Part shown: positions 52,343-60,762 of the stretch, piece after piece
Position numbering within the stretch: position 1 is the first letter of the stretch
Layout: each line of letters begins with the position of its first letter
From: CAYPGJ01 sp050174775
Lineage (GTDB): Bacteria; Planctomycetota; Phycisphaerae; Phycisphaerales; UBA1924
Direction of reading: 5' to 3'
Assembly: GCA_050174775.1 (NCBI GenBank)
Contig: JBFXJP010000003.1
Span: forward strand, 124,001 to 188,000
Length of the DNA stretch: 64,000 nucleotides
The notes under the pieces: generated by a model
The model's database searches: none
What the model was told of the DNA's origin: nothing
Seen by the model: only the letters and a program-made list of their open reading frames with translations
Program-made: the position numbers and the translations under genes

Positions 52343-53376
52343 CGTGGCTGCTCCGCGCGGAGGGAGACCACCTCGGGGAGCGAGTTGTAGGCGTTGGCCC
52401 AGGAGGCGCCGCGCGCGGCGCGGAGGGCCTCACGGGTGGCGTGGATGGCGCGATCGAGCGGTCCGGACCGGGCGAGGAGGTGGGGCTGGTCGTCGGCGGT
52501 GTATGGGCGCAGGCCGGAGGCGCGGGCGGCGCGGAACTGCCCGACGGTGAGGCCTTCGCGCGCGGCCATGATGGGGTCGGCGAGGTCGGGGTTGGATTCG
52601 GCGATCTCGGCGGCGCGGCGGACTGCGCGGAGGATCGCGTGGACTTCGTGTGGACGACTCTCGAGGAGCGCGCGGTCGAGTGCGAGCACGTCGAGGATGA
52701 GATCGGGGATGTCGGCGCTTGAGAAGAGGGTCGTGGCGTTGGTGGATTCGAGGATGCGGAGGGAGACGGGGGGGTAGCAGACTGCGGCGTCGACGCTGCC
52801 GGAGACCATGGCCTCGGGCATGTTGAGGGGGTCCATGGAGACGATCTCGACATCGCGGATGGAGAGCCCGACGCGTCTGAGGGCTTCGTGGAGGACGACG
52901 GTGGTCAGGGAGGTCGGCTCGATGGCGATGCGTCGGCCCTTGAGCGCACTGATGGAGTGGATGTCGTTGCGGGCGAGGATGACGTCCCCACCACAGGAAG
53001 AATCGAAGACGTAGACGATCGAGACGCGTTTGCCGCCGTGCTCCTGCGCGAGGATGGCTTCGACGGGGGTGCAGGCGATGGCGTCGGCGTCGCCCTGGAC
53101 GAGCGCGCGAGCGGAGTCGGCGAGGGAGGCGAGCTCGACGATGCGGACATCGGCGCCTTCCTGTGCGTAGAGGCCCAGCTCCTGGGCGAGATAGAGGACT
53201 TCGAAGCCCGGCCAGTGGTTCAGCGCGATGCGGATCTGTGGTTTGTCGGCGGCATGGAGCGCGGAGGGCAGTTCGCGCGCGGAGACGAAGATGGCCACGA
53301 TGGGCAGGGTGAGGAGCACCCACGGGAGCAGGAGCCCGAGGCGCGTGTTGCGGTTGGTCTTCGGATGCGAGCCCAT
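52339..53376 (-). CDS. NMT1/THI5-like solute-binding protein, membrane-anchored
   Basis: 345 residues. A membrane/signal segment (LLLPWVLLTLPIVAIFVSA) precedes a two-lobe binding domain of the NMT1/SsuA type: IRIALNHWPGFEVLYLAQELGLY at about 50, VRIVELASLADSARALVQGDADAIACTP, SIVYVFDSSCGGDVI, and the GRRIAIEPTSLTTVVLHEAL segment. Normally these feed an ABC importer for thiamine precursors, sulfonates or nitrate, but no permease or ATPase is here. The gene overlaps the hybrid kinase, suggesting it senses a ligand for the kinase. Ligand unknown. Confidence 0.85.
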   Translation of the reverse strand: MGSHPKTNRNTRLGLLLPWVLLTLPIVAIFVSARELPSALHAADKPQIRIALNHWPGFEVLYLAQELGLYAQEGADVRIVELASLADSARALVQGDADAIACTPVEAILAQEHGGKRVSIVYVFDSSCGGDVILARNDIHSISALKGRRIAIEPTSLTTVVLHEALRRVGLSIRDVEIVSMDPLNMPEAMVSGSVDAAVCYPPVSLRILESTNATTLFSSADIPDLILDVLALDRALLESRPHEVHAILRAVRRAAEIAESNPDLADPIMAAREGLTVGQFRAARASGLRPYTADDQPHLLARSGPLDRAIHATREALRAARGASWANAYNSLPEVVSLRAEQPR

Positions 53377-53616
53377 GTGGATGGAGAAGAGATCGGCGAC
53401 GTTGCGCGCCTGCTTGCTCGGGTGGGTGGCGAAGGGGCCGCGTTGAGGGGGGCGGGGAGGACCGGTCGGGCGGGTTGTGCGGGTTGTGTGGGTAGGCGAT
53501 CGCGCTGCGCATCACAGGAGAGGCGTGCGATACGGGATGAGGTTGAAATGACTCGGGGCCGGAAGTTTGTGGGAGGGCTGTGTGCCGCCGATAACGAACA
53601 CATTCCGAACCAGCAA

Positions 53617-53690
53617 TACGGGCGAAGGGAGTCGAACCCCTAACCTCCTGATCCGTAGTCAGGTGCTCTATCCAATTGAGCTACGCCCGC
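53617..53690 (-). tRNA. tRNA-Arg (ACG)
   Basis: Cloverleaf on the minus strand: acceptor GCGGGCG with CGCCCGT (first pair G-U), D-arm AGCTCAATTGGATAGAGC, anticodon stem CCTGA/TCAGG with loop CTACGGA (anticodon ACG, A34 expected to be edited to inosine), T-arm AGGGG-TTCGACT-CCCTT. The discriminator is A. CCA is not encoded. It stands between the solute-binding gene and rpsT. Confidence 0.95.
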
Positions 53691-53943
53691 AGGGGTGAGG
53701 GGCGACGATAGCGAGGGCGAGGGCGGCGGGCAAGGGAGGGGAGTTGGAGGAAGGTGGGGGAGAGGGGGGTGGGGGGCGACTTGATTGTTTGGTCGGGGTG
53801 GCGATACTACGGGGCTCCCGTCGTGGTGGGTCGCTCCGGTCTCGGGGCGGACGCGGCGGGTCAGATTCTTGAACTGGCAGTTCCAGTCCCTGCGGCGTCG
53901 AGTGCGGGGGTGGGGCTCTGAGAACGCGAGGGACGATCGCGGT
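53691..53943 (+). other. G-rich leader region of rpsT
   Basis: No gene is seen. From 53715 the + strand has repeated G-runs; GGG-CGA-GGG-CGGC-GGG-CAA-GGG at 53715-53736 fits the quadruplex rule, with more G-runs to 53776. GAACTGGCAGTTC at 53871-53883 is a perfect 13-base palindrome around one central base. The rest should contain the rpsT promoter and leader, where S20 autoregulation is known in other bacteria. Confidence 0.4.
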
Positions 53944-54216
53944 ATGGCTCATTCGCTCTCCGCTAAGAAGCGCATCCGACAGAACGAGGCGGCGCGCGCC
54001 CGCAACCGTTGGCGCAAGAAGGTCATGCGCGACGCCGTGAAGGACCTGCGCGAGTTCCTGCTGCACGGCACCACCTCGCAGTGCGAGGAGCAGTTCAAGA
54101 AGGTGTGCTCGATCGTCGACAAGACGGCGCAGCGCGGCGTGATCCACAAGAACACGGCCGCCCGGTACAAGTCGCGTCTGAGCGCGCGGGTGAAGGCGAA
54201 GAAGCAGGCGGCCTGA
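53944..54216 (+). CDS. rpsT: 30S ribosomal protein S20
   Basis: 90 residues, strongly basic and helical, opening MAHSLSAKKRIRQNEAARAR, with KNTAARYKSRLSARVKA at the end: the standard S20 pattern. It binds 16S rRNA early in small-subunit assembly. A strong terminator follows, so it is a single-gene unit. Confidence 0.95.
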   Translation: MAHSLSAKKRIRQNEAARARNRWRKKVMRDAVKDLREFLLHGTTSQCEEQFKKVCSIVDKTAQRGVIHKNTAARYKSRLSARVKAKKQAA

Positions 54217-54267
54217 CCGCTCGCGGGGCCGGCGCGTCCGGGGACGATCCAGAGACAGCGAAGCACT

Positions 54268-54295
54268 CGAGCGCCCGGCGCTCGTTTTTCATTTT
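54268..54295 (+). terminator. Rho-independent terminator after rpsT
   Basis: CGAGCGC (54268-54274) pairs with GCGCTCG (54278-54284) over a 3-base loop, followed by TTTTTCATTTT. A classical terminator about 50 bases after the S20 stop codon. Confidence 0.92.
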
Positions 54296-54336
54296 TGTGT
54301 GCGCGTGAGCGGGGGTGACGTTATGGTTTCGCCCGC

Positions 54337-55170
54337 ATGGCCAAGCGCAGGTCTCGATCGAAGGGGTCGGGACGGTCATCCGGCGCCGGAAGACCGCGGG
54401 GATCGCGCGCGACGAAAGGGCCGCTTCGCCCGCCGGAGACGTACGGGTGGCTCTCGACGCGCCCGTTGCACGTGCTCGTGTTTCTGCTGCCGTTGCTGTT
54501 GCTGTACGAGATCGGGTCGATCCTGTACCTCACGGACCCGACGAGCCACACGGTCGAGACGATCCGAGCGCACCGGCTGCTGGGCGGGTTCTTTGAAGCG
54601 TTCGGCGTGGGCGGGTTCTTCCTGCCCGGGATGCTGATCATCGTCGTGCTCGTGCTCTGGCACGTGCTGGAGCGCGACCGGTGGAAAGTGCGGCCCAGCG
54701 TGCTGGGAATGATGCTGGGCGAATCGGCGGTGTGGACGCTGCCGCTCCTGGTGCTGTGGCAGATTGTCGCGACGGCGGCGCCGAAGGCGGGGCTGGCGGG
54801 CGTGGAGCCGACGGATCTGGGGGCGTTGTCGACGTCCGCGCGGCTCACGATCTCCATCGGCGCCGGGCTGTATGAGGAGCTGTTGTTCCGGCTCGCGGGC
54901 ATCGCGCTGGTGCACGCGATCGCGTCGGACATCGCGAAGCTGAAGCCGTCCACGTCGGCTGTTGTTTCGGTGGTGGGCACGGCCGTGGCGTTTGCGCTGT
55001 ACCACGTGACGCCTGGCGCGGGCATCGACTGGGTGGTGCTGATCTTCCACTTCCTGGCGGGGCTGTACCTGGGGGGTTTATACGTGTGGCGGGGCTTCGG
55101 GGTCGTGGTGGCGACGCACGCGTTGTATGACGTGGTGGTGCTCGTGCTGCTCCCAGCTGGGGCGGGCTGA
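54337..55170 (+). CDS. CPBP-family intramembrane metalloprotease
   Basis: 277 residues. The N-terminal 35 residues are basic (Arg/Lys/Ser/Gly). About six membrane segments follow. The family motif YEELLFRLAG (EExxxR, about residue 180) is followed by ALYHVTPG (about 228), holding the catalytic Glu pair and a His; a final segment ATHALYDVVV adds the second His. CPBP proteases (Abi/Rce1-like) cleave membrane or prenylated substrates, sometimes with bacteriocin or immunity roles. No such neighbours are seen. ATG 54337 is the first Met after the rpsT terminator. Confidence 0.88.
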   Translation: MAKRRSRSKGSGRSSGAGRPRGSRATKGPLRPPETYGWLSTRPLHVLVFLLPLLLLYEIGSILYLTDPTSHTVETIRAHRLLGGFFEAFGVGGFFLPGMLIIVVLVLWHVLERDRWKVRPSVLGMMLGESAVWTLPLLVLWQIVATAAPKAGLAGVEPTDLGALSTSARLTISIGAGLYEELLFRLAGIALVHAIASDIAKLKPSTSAVVSVVGTAVAFALYHVTPGAGIDWVVLIFHFLAGLYLGGLYVWRGFGVVVATHALYDVVVLVLLPAGAG

Positions 55171-55334
55171 GGCGCGACGGGGTTTCCCCGGCGCCGGGGA
55201 GGCAGGGGCAATTCGGGGGATATTTCCGCTGGAATAGGGAGCGTTGGCGGTTAGTCTTTGGGGTGCGACGGGGGTCACGCGGTATGCCCTGCGCTCGCTT
55301 CGTGCGGGCGCCCCCAGCAGAGGAGCGGACGGAC

Positions 55335-57686
55335 ATGGCGGACCTGACGAGGTGGATGCGGATCGCGGCGTGCGTGCTTGGTGTTGTCGCCCTGGGATTG
55401 ACGACCTTGTCCGGGACTCCGGTGCGCGCCGCGGACGATGACCCACCGGTCTACGGGGGGTGCAACAATTCCTACTGCGGGTGCGGGACATCGTGCGGGT
55501 GCGGGTCGGGGTGCGCGTGCGGTTCGGACGAGATCGGCGATCCGCTGCCTGAGAACGCCACCGGGTTCGTGTCGGAGAACGTGCTGTTGCTCAGCCGGCT
55601 GAGCCTCCCGGAGCTGGGAACGGGGCTGGCGAACGGGAACGACTGCTGGGGGTACGTGAGCCCGAGCGGGCGTGAATACGCGATCATGGGCGTGAACAAC
55701 GCCGCGATCTTCGTGGAGGTCACGGACCCGCGGGCGCCGCAGATCATCGCGACGATCCCGCACTCGAGCAGCCTGTGGGCGGACATCAAGGTGTATCAGG
55801 ACCACGCCTACGTGAGCAACGAGGCGGGCGGGGGCATCCAGGTCATCAGCATGGCGCAGATCGACGCGGGTGTGGTGACGCTCGTGCGGTCGATCACGCT
55901 CGGCGGGACGCTGACACGCACGCACAATCTCGCGGTCAACACGGAGAGCGGGCGTCTGTATCTCTGCGGCGCCAACAATCCAACGAACGGGCTCGTGATC
56001 TTCTCGCTGGCCGATCCGTCGAATCCGCAGCTCATCGGGCAGTACTCCGACACGTACGTGCACGACGCGGACGTGGTGACCATGTCGGAGGGGCCGCTGC
56101 TCGGGCGGGAGATCGCGTTCTGCTTCGTCGGGTCGCGCGGGGTGGACATCGTGGACGTGACGGACGCGAGCACGCCGCAGCGGCTCTCGCGCACCTCCTA
56201 TCCCGGTCTCCAGTACTCCCACCAGGGGTGGTACGACCCGGACCGGAAGATCGTGTTCCAGAACGACGAGCTGGACGAGCGGAACGGGCAGGTCTCGGTG
56301 ACGACGACGCGCGTCTTCAACGTGGCGAACCTGAACTCGCCCAGCCTGATCGGCACGTTCACGTCGGGGCTGCCGGCGTCGGATCACAACCTGTACATCC
56401 GTGACGGGTTCGTCTACGAGTCGAACTACCGGACGGGCCTGCAGATCTTCGACACGCGTCAGAGCGCGATCGCGCCGACGCGCGTGGGCTTCTTCGACAC
56501 GTACCCGGGCAACGACGCGAACGGGTTCAATGGGGCTTGGAGCGTGTACCCGTACTTCCCGTCTGGGACGGTGATCGTCAGCGACATCGAGGGTGGGCTG
56601 TTCGTGCTGGACGCGTCGTTCGCGCTCAACGGCGGGCCGCCGCTCGACGTGGAGTTCGTGGGCGAGCCGCCCGTCTTGGTGAACGTGCACAGTCAGCCGG
56701 TTCGTGCGCGGGTGACGCCGCAGAACGGCGGCGCGCTGGCGCCGGGTTCGTCGCCCGAGTTCGTGTACCGGGTTGACGGTGGGGCTTGGGAGCGCGTGCC
56801 GCTGAGCGCGGCTGGGGGGGATGAGTATGAGGGCGTGCTGCCCGCTCTGCCCTGCCTCTCGGAGATCGAGTTCTATCTCGCGGCCCTGTCCGCGGGCGGG
56901 ATTGAGATCACGGAGCCGTTCAGTGCGCCGTTCGACACGCGCTTTGCGACGGTGGCGCGGGGCGAGGACGAGCGGGTGAATGACACGTTCGAGACAGCGA
57001 GCGGGTGGGTGGTCGGCGCCGTGGGTGACACTGCGACAACGGGCATCTGGACGCGCGTGGACCCGGTCGGGACGGGCGCACAGCCGGAGGACGATCACAC
57101 GCCCGATCCGGGCGTGATGTGCTTCATCACGGGCCAGGGTGTTCCCGGTGCGAATCCCGGGGACGACGACGTGGACAACGGTGTTACGACGCTCACATCG
57201 CCGAGTTTCAACGGCGCGGTCGGCGTCGGGGAGGCGTACGTCGGGTACTGGCGTTGGTACTCCAACGATCTGGGCACGAACCCGAATCAGGATCACATGC
57301 CGATCCTGATCTCGAACAACGGCGGGCAGACGTGGACGCTGCTGGAGGACGTCACGCAGAACGCGAATGCCTGGGTCTATAAGCAGTGGAAGGTGTCGGA
57401 CTTCGTTGCGCCGACGAATCAGATCCGGCTGCGGTTCCAGGCGCGCGACGACGCCCCGGGCTCGATCGTCGAGGCGGGCGTGGACGACGTCCGGGTGTTC
57501 ATCCTGCGCTGCAACGTGCTGGGCGATACGAACGGGGACGACCGCGTGGATTTCACAGACCTGAACAACGTCCTCTCGCAGTTCGGCCAGAGCGGGCCGG
57601 GCCTGTCGGGCGATGTGAACGGTGATGGTGTGGTGAACTTTGAGGACCTCAATACTGTGTTGGGGACGTTCGGAACGATTGGATAA
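55335..57686 (+). CDS. Exported choice-of-anchor B protein with LVIVD-type repeats and dockerin-like end
   Basis: 783 residues. A signal peptide (CVLGVVALGLTTLSGTPVRA) is followed by a Cys/Gly-rich stretch at about residues 42-66 (CGCGTSCGCGSGCACG). A beta-propeller region of about 70-445 has repeated strands of the type PRAPQIIATIP, NPQLIGQYS, DIVDVTDASTPQRL and NSPSLIGTF, each ending a blade; this is the choice-of-anchor B family. A beta-sandwich (about 560-730) follows, then two dockerin-like repeats DTNGDDRVDFTDLNNVL and DVNGDGVVNFEDLNTVL at the C-terminus. Probably secreted or surface-attached; ligand unknown. Confidence 0.85.
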   Translation: MADLTRWMRIAACVLGVVALGLTTLSGTPVRAADDDPPVYGGCNNSYCGCGTSCGCGSGCACGSDEIGDPLPENATGFVSENVLLLSRLSLPELGTGLANGNDCWGYVSPSGREYAIMGVNNAAIFVEVTDPRAPQIIATIPHSSSLWADIKVYQDHAYVSNEAGGGIQVISMAQIDAGVVTLVRSITLGGTLTRTHNLAVNTESGRLYLCGANNPTNGLVIFSLADPSNPQLIGQYSDTYVHDADVVTMSEGPLLGREIAFCFVGSRGVDIVDVTDASTPQRLSRTSYPGLQYSHQGWYDPDRKIVFQNDELDERNGQVSVTTTRVFNVANLNSPSLIGTFTSGLPASDHNLYIRDGFVYESNYRTGLQIFDTRQSAIAPTRVGFFDTYPGNDANGFNGAWSVYPYFPSGTVIVSDIEGGLFVLDASFALNGGPPLDVEFVGEPPVLVNVHSQPVRARVTPQNGGALAPGSSPEFVYRVDGGAWERVPLSAAGGDEYEGVLPALPCLSEIEFYLAALSAGGIEITEPFSAPFDTRFATVARGEDERVNDTFETASGWVVGAVGDTATTGIWTRVDPVGTGAQPEDDHTPDPGVMCFITGQGVPGANPGDDDVDNGVTTLTSPSFNGAVGVGEAYVGYWRWYSNDLGTNPNQDHMPILISNNGGQTWTLLEDVTQNANAWVYKQWKVSDFVAPTNQIRLRFQARDDAPGSIVEAGVDDVRVFILRCNVLGDTNGDDRVDFTDLNNVLSQFGQSGPGLSGDVNGDGVVNFEDLNTVLGTFGTIG

Positions 57687-57878
57687 GTGCCTGCAGCACG
57701 GGCGCTTGTAGACTATCGCAGGCAGTTCCTGGCGTGCGAGCGTTGTTCTTTTCGGACTTTCCCTGAACCGATCGTGCTGTGTTCTCGTATCTCGTTTGCC
57801 GTGCCGGCATCGAGCGACGGGCGGTGACGAGCGGATGTGTACGCTCGGGCGGGAACTCGCTCGACCGGAGTGGTCCAC

Positions 57879-59771
57879 ATGAGAACTGGGTATTTCGGGT
57901 TTGGCGCGGCTGCGGCTGCGGCCGCGGCGCTGTGCGTTTGCGCGGAGACGGCGAGGGCGGATTGGACGATCGAGAACATTCCTGCGCAACCGATTGCCGG
58001 ATGGGAAGTGGTGCGTCATTCGCCGGTGGCTGAGTATCAAGGGAAGGTATATGCCATTTTGGAACCGCCAACCGGATCTTCGTATACTGACTGGTATTAC
58101 ATTCAACGGTTGGCGTGCTTCGACCCGGCAAATCCGAGCGCCGGATGGACCTTTGCAACATCGGAGGGGTTTATCGTTCTCGAGCCGGGCGGAGAGACAG
58201 GCTCATTAGGCGTGAGAGCCATGGCTGTGTACGACGGACAATTGTGGATTGCGGGAGACTGGTACAACATCGGCTTTCCGTCGCAAGCCGGGTCATCGCC
58301 GTGCTCAAGTGGAGGGGTTTCATCGGAATCGTACGGTTTGTACGGCTGTTCGTCGTACCCGGCACATCGTCCTTGTGCCCGTGAATACGCAAACATGAGT
58401 ATCACGAGGTACAATGCAACTTCCCATGAACTCGAACCTGGTTCGTGGAACCAGAACTATGGTGCTGTGTACGCCAAAGGCACAAACTGTCTTAGCGCAG
58501 CGCCCTGCGGAGGCGCGAGTTCGTACCCGGGTGGAAGTTCAGTTTCGGTCACAAATCGTGGGTATGTATTCGATATGATCGTGTTCAATGGCGAACTGTA
58601 CATCGGTGGTAACTTCGGGATTGTCAATCGTCTGCGCTGCAGCACCGGCGAAGTCGTCACGCCTGCATATAGTGTTGCGAAGTGGGTGGAGCCCAGCGGA
58701 TCGAGTGGTGGTTGGGCGCCGGTTGGCGCTGGTGTAGGAGGCGGATTCTTGGCCGCGCAGCCAGTGATGGCTGGAATCGTGGACTCTGCGTACCCTGCGA
58801 TTGTCTATGATCTGGAAGAGTACGGTGAGCATCTGTTCGCGGCAGGGCCGCGCGGCATTAATACTTCCAGCGGAAGCCCGGCATTCGAGCTCTCGTATGG
58901 CGTCGTGAGGCTGAACGATATTGGTGTCTGGCAGGCTTTCGGAGCGGTCGGAACACGCAACCCGAATTTTGATTCAGGTTACCGCCATGAAATATTTGGA
59001 AATGCACGGGCTCTTGCTGTGCATAACGGCACCCTCTACGTCGGTGGGACGTTCGATACGATCAACAGTGGCGATCATGTCGCGGCGCCGTCCACCTGTG
59101 AATTGGCTATCCGTGTTGCAAAGTGGGTGTCCGGAAAGTGGGCGCCAGTAGGGCCAAACACCGGTGAGTCAGGACTCGGACGCTATGATTCTTTGATCCT
59201 TAGTGCGGTTTCCCTTGGAGAGACTTCAGGAGACGTATATCAGAGCAAGGGCGTGGATGCGCTCCGCACTCTTGGAGGCCGGCTTTTCGCAAGCGGAAGC
59301 TTTCTGTACCGTGCCGATACAAATTGTGTTAGCGGTTGTGGTACGTCAGCGATTCGCTATCCCATCCTGAGGATTGCTGAACTGACATGTGACGGAACGG
59401 CATGGGAACAGGTGGCGAATGGATTCGGTACGGAGTCCACCGGTGGACCGGTGACGAAGCTGACTCCGATCCGGACTGCGCTTGGCCCAACACTTTGGGC
59501 AACCGGCTCCCTGACAGCGTCCGGTTCGCTCAGTGTCGGTCCGAACGCGGCGGTGATCCGGTACGCACGGTGTCTCGGCGATGTGGACCGTGACGGCGAC
59601 GTTGATTTTACCGACTTGAATGCGGTGCTTGGCGAGTACAGCACCGCCGGAACGTGCATCTCGAACTGCACGTCGAGCACCGGAAAGTTCACCGATCTGA
59701 ACTGCGACGGTGTGGTCGACTTCCTCGATCTGAACGAGGTGTTGGGCGCCTATCCGTCCACCTGCCCGTGA
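57879..59771 (+). CDS. Large exported protein with kelch-like repeats and dockerin-like end
   Basis: 630 residues from ATG 57879, which has GGAG upstream. A signal peptide (AAAAAAALCVCAETARA) is followed by repeated strands of the kind VFNGELYIGGNF, VHNGTLYVGGTF and LGGRLFASGSF, suggesting a beta-propeller. Cys is frequent. The end holds two dockerin-like repeats: DVDRDGDVDFTDLNAVL and DLNCDGVVDFLDLNEVL. DNA in the middle of the gene is clearly less GC-rich than its surroundings (27 of 60 bases over 58561-58620), which sets it apart from the similar gene upstream. Secreted; function unknown. A hairpin terminator follows. Confidence 0.82.
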   Translation: MRTGYFGFGAAAAAAAALCVCAETARADWTIENIPAQPIAGWEVVRHSPVAEYQGKVYAILEPPTGSSYTDWYYIQRLACFDPANPSAGWTFATSEGFIVLEPGGETGSLGVRAMAVYDGQLWIAGDWYNIGFPSQAGSSPCSSGGVSSESYGLYGCSSYPAHRPCAREYANMSITRYNATSHELEPGSWNQNYGAVYAKGTNCLSAAPCGGASSYPGGSSVSVTNRGYVFDMIVFNGELYIGGNFGIVNRLRCSTGEVVTPAYSVAKWVEPSGSSGGWAPVGAGVGGGFLAAQPVMAGIVDSAYPAIVYDLEEYGEHLFAAGPRGINTSSGSPAFELSYGVVRLNDIGVWQAFGAVGTRNPNFDSGYRHEIFGNARALAVHNGTLYVGGTFDTINSGDHVAAPSTCELAIRVAKWVSGKWAPVGPNTGESGLGRYDSLILSAVSLGETSGDVYQSKGVDALRTLGGRLFASGSFLYRADTNCVSGCGTSAIRYPILRIAELTCDGTAWEQVANGFGTESTGGPVTKLTPIRTALGPTLWATGSLTASGSLSVGPNAAVIRYARCLGDVDRDGDVDFTDLNAVLGEYSTAGTCISNCTSSTGKFTDLNCDGVVDFLDLNEVLGAYPSTCP

Positions 59772-59806
59772 ACTCTTTCGGGCAGATGATTTAGCGACGC
59801 GTACAC

Positions 59807-59838
59807 GGGCGGGGCTAAACGGCCCCGCCCCGTTGTAT
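59807..59838 (+). terminator. Hairpin terminator after the kelch-like gene
   Basis: GGGCGGGGC (59807-59815) pairs with GCCCCGCCC (59822-59830) around a 6-base loop, followed by CGTTGTATT. The T-tail is short. Confidence 0.7.
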
Positions 59839-60089
59839 TGCTTCAATGTGCCAACTCGCGGCCGCAGTCATTGCTTGAACGCGACGAGGTTCGACTCGCG
59901 TGAATTTTGGGTTAGTTGTCCATCGCCTGATGCGCGGCGTTCTCTCGCCCCGGCTGCCGATTTGGCGGCTTTTCGCGCCGCACAACCCGCGTTGCGACCC
60001 CGCAGGCCGGTCTGGAATCCTCTGGACTTCCGCATACGATCATGTCGATGTCTGGAGACAACGCACCAGACAGAGGAGCCATCGCGAAC

Positions 60090-60431
60090 ATGAGCGAGAA
60101 GGATCGTCAGGGCGTCGGTGAAACGGAAGGGGCTGGGCAGAGCGCGGGCACGGCCGTGGCCACGCAGACCCGCACCGCCCCGCCCAAGGTGGATCGCCTC
60201 CCCCCGTTCCGAGTGTTGCTGCATAACGACGAGGTGAACGACCTCGAGCACGTGGTGCGGTCGATCACGGAGCTGACTCCTCTGAAGAAGGAGGAGGCGG
60301 TGACGCGCACGCTCGAGGCTCATAAGACGGGCGTGGCGTTGCTGCTCGTGACCCATCGGGAGCGGGCGGAGCTGTACCGGGAGCAGTTCGGGACCAAGAA
60401 CCTCGCGGTGACCATCGAGCCGGCCGAGTAA
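60090..60431 (+). CDS. clpS: ATP-dependent Clp protease adaptor ClpS
   Basis: 113 residues. It delivers N-end-rule substrates to ClpA/ClpC with ClpP. The core matches the family: LPPFRVLLHNDEVNDLEHVV (with the NDE substrate pocket), KEEAVTRTLEAHKTGVALL and THRERAELYREQF. ATG 60090 is chosen because GAGGAG lies 11 bases before it; in-frame ATGs at 60042 and 60048 lack such a site. An N-terminal tail of about 35 residues rich in Gly, Ala and Thr precedes the core. No clp ATPase gene is adjacent. Confidence 0.92.
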   Translation: MSEKDRQGVGETEGAGQSAGTAVATQTRTAPPKVDRLPPFRVLLHNDEVNDLEHVVRSITELTPLKKEEAVTRTLEAHKTGVALLLVTHRERAELYREQFGTKNLAVTIEPAE

Positions 60432-60762
60432 GCCTCGGGACATACAGAGCATGCTGGCAAGCCCTCCGGGCGCCGCATCCGCGGCCATGGGGGGCGTCTT
60501 TCTGCGCGTGGGAGAGGTGTGGCCGGTAATCCGGGCGTCCGGGGCGATCCGGGTAGGCGCGGGCCGGGTCAAGGGAGGGGGGCGGGAATCGCGGGTTTTC
60601 TGTCGGCGTGTTCGGTGCGAGCGCGACGAGCGTTGCTCGTGTCGTGATCGTGCGGCGGAGTGAGCGCGAATAGGCGCCGGTGTGACGAGCGCGGGCCGCG
60701 TCGTCGATGTGTGTGGCGCCCCGCGGGTGATCGCCCGCATGTATGAAAGGAGGGCGGCTCGT
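60432..60762 (+). other. Intergenic region before the MshEN-like gene
   Basis: No supported gene. A 70-codon + frame at 60451-60663 and a long minus frame have no ribosome site and no recognisable product. AAAGGAGG at its right end is the ribosome site of the next gene. No promoter or structured RNA recognised. Confidence 0.4.

Noticed and set aside
53871..53883. LexA-type operator GAAC...GTTC.
   Set aside because: Spacing is 5, not 4, and the gene downstream is rpsT, not an SOS gene.
55186..55199. Terminator after the CPBP protease gene.
   Set aside because: CCCCGGCGCCGGGG is a perfect palindrome but has no loop of usable size beyond a forced one and no T-run.
60451..60663. A 70-codon + frame after clpS.
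   Set aside because: No ribosome site and no similarity; it ends well before the MshEN-like gene.
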